The notes below the pieces were generated by a model, which did no database searches, was not told the origin of the DNA, and saw nothing but the letters and a program-made list of their open reading frames with translations. From an uncultured Saprospiraceae bacterium (GTDB lineage: Bacteria; Bacteroidota; Bacteroidia; Chitinophagales; Saprospiraceae), in the NCBI GenBank assembly GCA_937973565.1, contig CALJKQ010000205.1, positions 1 through 7,095 of the forward strand: a stretch of DNA of 7,095 nucleotides, written 5' to 3'. Positions 6,951 through 7,095 of this stretch are shown here, piece after piece. Numbering within the stretch: the first letter of the stretch is position 1; each line of letters starts with the position of its first letter. The translations under genes and the position numbers were made by a program.

Positions 6951-7095
6951 GTTCAGCCGGACTGGCAAAAGGAAGGTGTAGCCAACAACTACGCCTATGC
7001 AATGGATGCGCAGCCCGCCATGATCACGGTGAGCAATAGCGGTATCCCGTCGTTCCTGTCAACCTTCGTTGATCCCAAGTTAATCGAAGTGTTGG
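6951..7095 (+). CDS. In-frame continuation resembling the N-terminal region of a phage major capsid protein (DUF2184-like), partial
   Basis: The reading frame opened by nadA continues without a stop to the edge of the window, but the 48 residues encoded here are not NadA. They begin VQPDWQKEGVANNYAYAMDA and include ITVSNSGIPSFLSTFVDPKL. The combination of MDAQPAM, SNSGIPSFL and DPKLIEVL reminds me strongly of the start of the DUF2184 family of tailed-phage major capsid proteins; this is recognition from memory, not a search. By hand count the segment is 77 of 145 G+C (53%), against 114 of 261 (44%) for the NadA part, which supports a different origin. If it is capsid, its own start codon lies in sequence that has been lost or replaced at the junction. 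Other identities cannot be excluded from 48 residues. Confidence 0.55.

Noticed and set aside
6940..6960. Phage attachment site in nadA
   Set aside because: Only one junction is visible, no direct repeat or integrase is present, and the phage-like side is the interior of a putative capsid gene rather than an attP region.

Overview
The window looks like a chromosomal segment from a member of the Bacteroidota. The evidence is the large TonB-dependent receptor with a carboxypeptidase-D-like N-terminal extension, the absence of strong Shine-Dalgarno sequences, promoter-like TAnnTTTG motifs, Nqr and LpxH protein sequences of the Bacteroidota type, and moderate GC (about 44% where I counted by hand). 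A Saprospiria-like or related lineage is possible, but the sequence alone does not settle that.

Layout, left to right. (1) Positions 1-1667 hold the 3' end of an nqr operon on the + strand: the C-terminal half of NqrE, then complete NqrF, the NADH-oxidising subunit of the sodium-pumping NADH:quinone reductase. A clear intrinsic terminator (1672-1699) closes the operon. (2) Positions 1755-4208 hold a complete 817-residue TonB-dependent outer-membrane receptor. (3) Positions 4210-6479 hold a compact three-gene minus-strand operon that converges on the receptor gene with a single base between them. In transcription order it encodes a secreted coiled-coil protein of unknown function, LpxH (the lipid A pathway pyrophosphatase), and a secreted protein that reads as a small beta-propeller. 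As written, lpxH is broken by a one-base deletion in a T5G3A3 run. (4) Positions 6480-6689 are a divergent intergenic region with candidate promoters in both directions and a 7-bp inverted repeat. (5) From 6690 an open + strand frame starts as quinolinate synthase NadA, but after residue 87 (about position 6950) it stops resembling NadA. It continues in frame into unrelated, more GC-rich sequence (about 53% against 44%) that looks like the N-terminal part of a phage major capsid protein.

How the parts fit: most of the window is ordinary housekeeping and envelope content (sodium-motive respiration, outer-membrane uptake, lipid A synthesis, NAD synthesis). I see no convincing undescribed defence or mobile system. 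The two places worth attention are the lpxH frameshift, which sits on two overlapping slippery heptamers, and the nadA/capsid-like junction at the right edge, which is most likely a chimeric contig end but would be notable if real.
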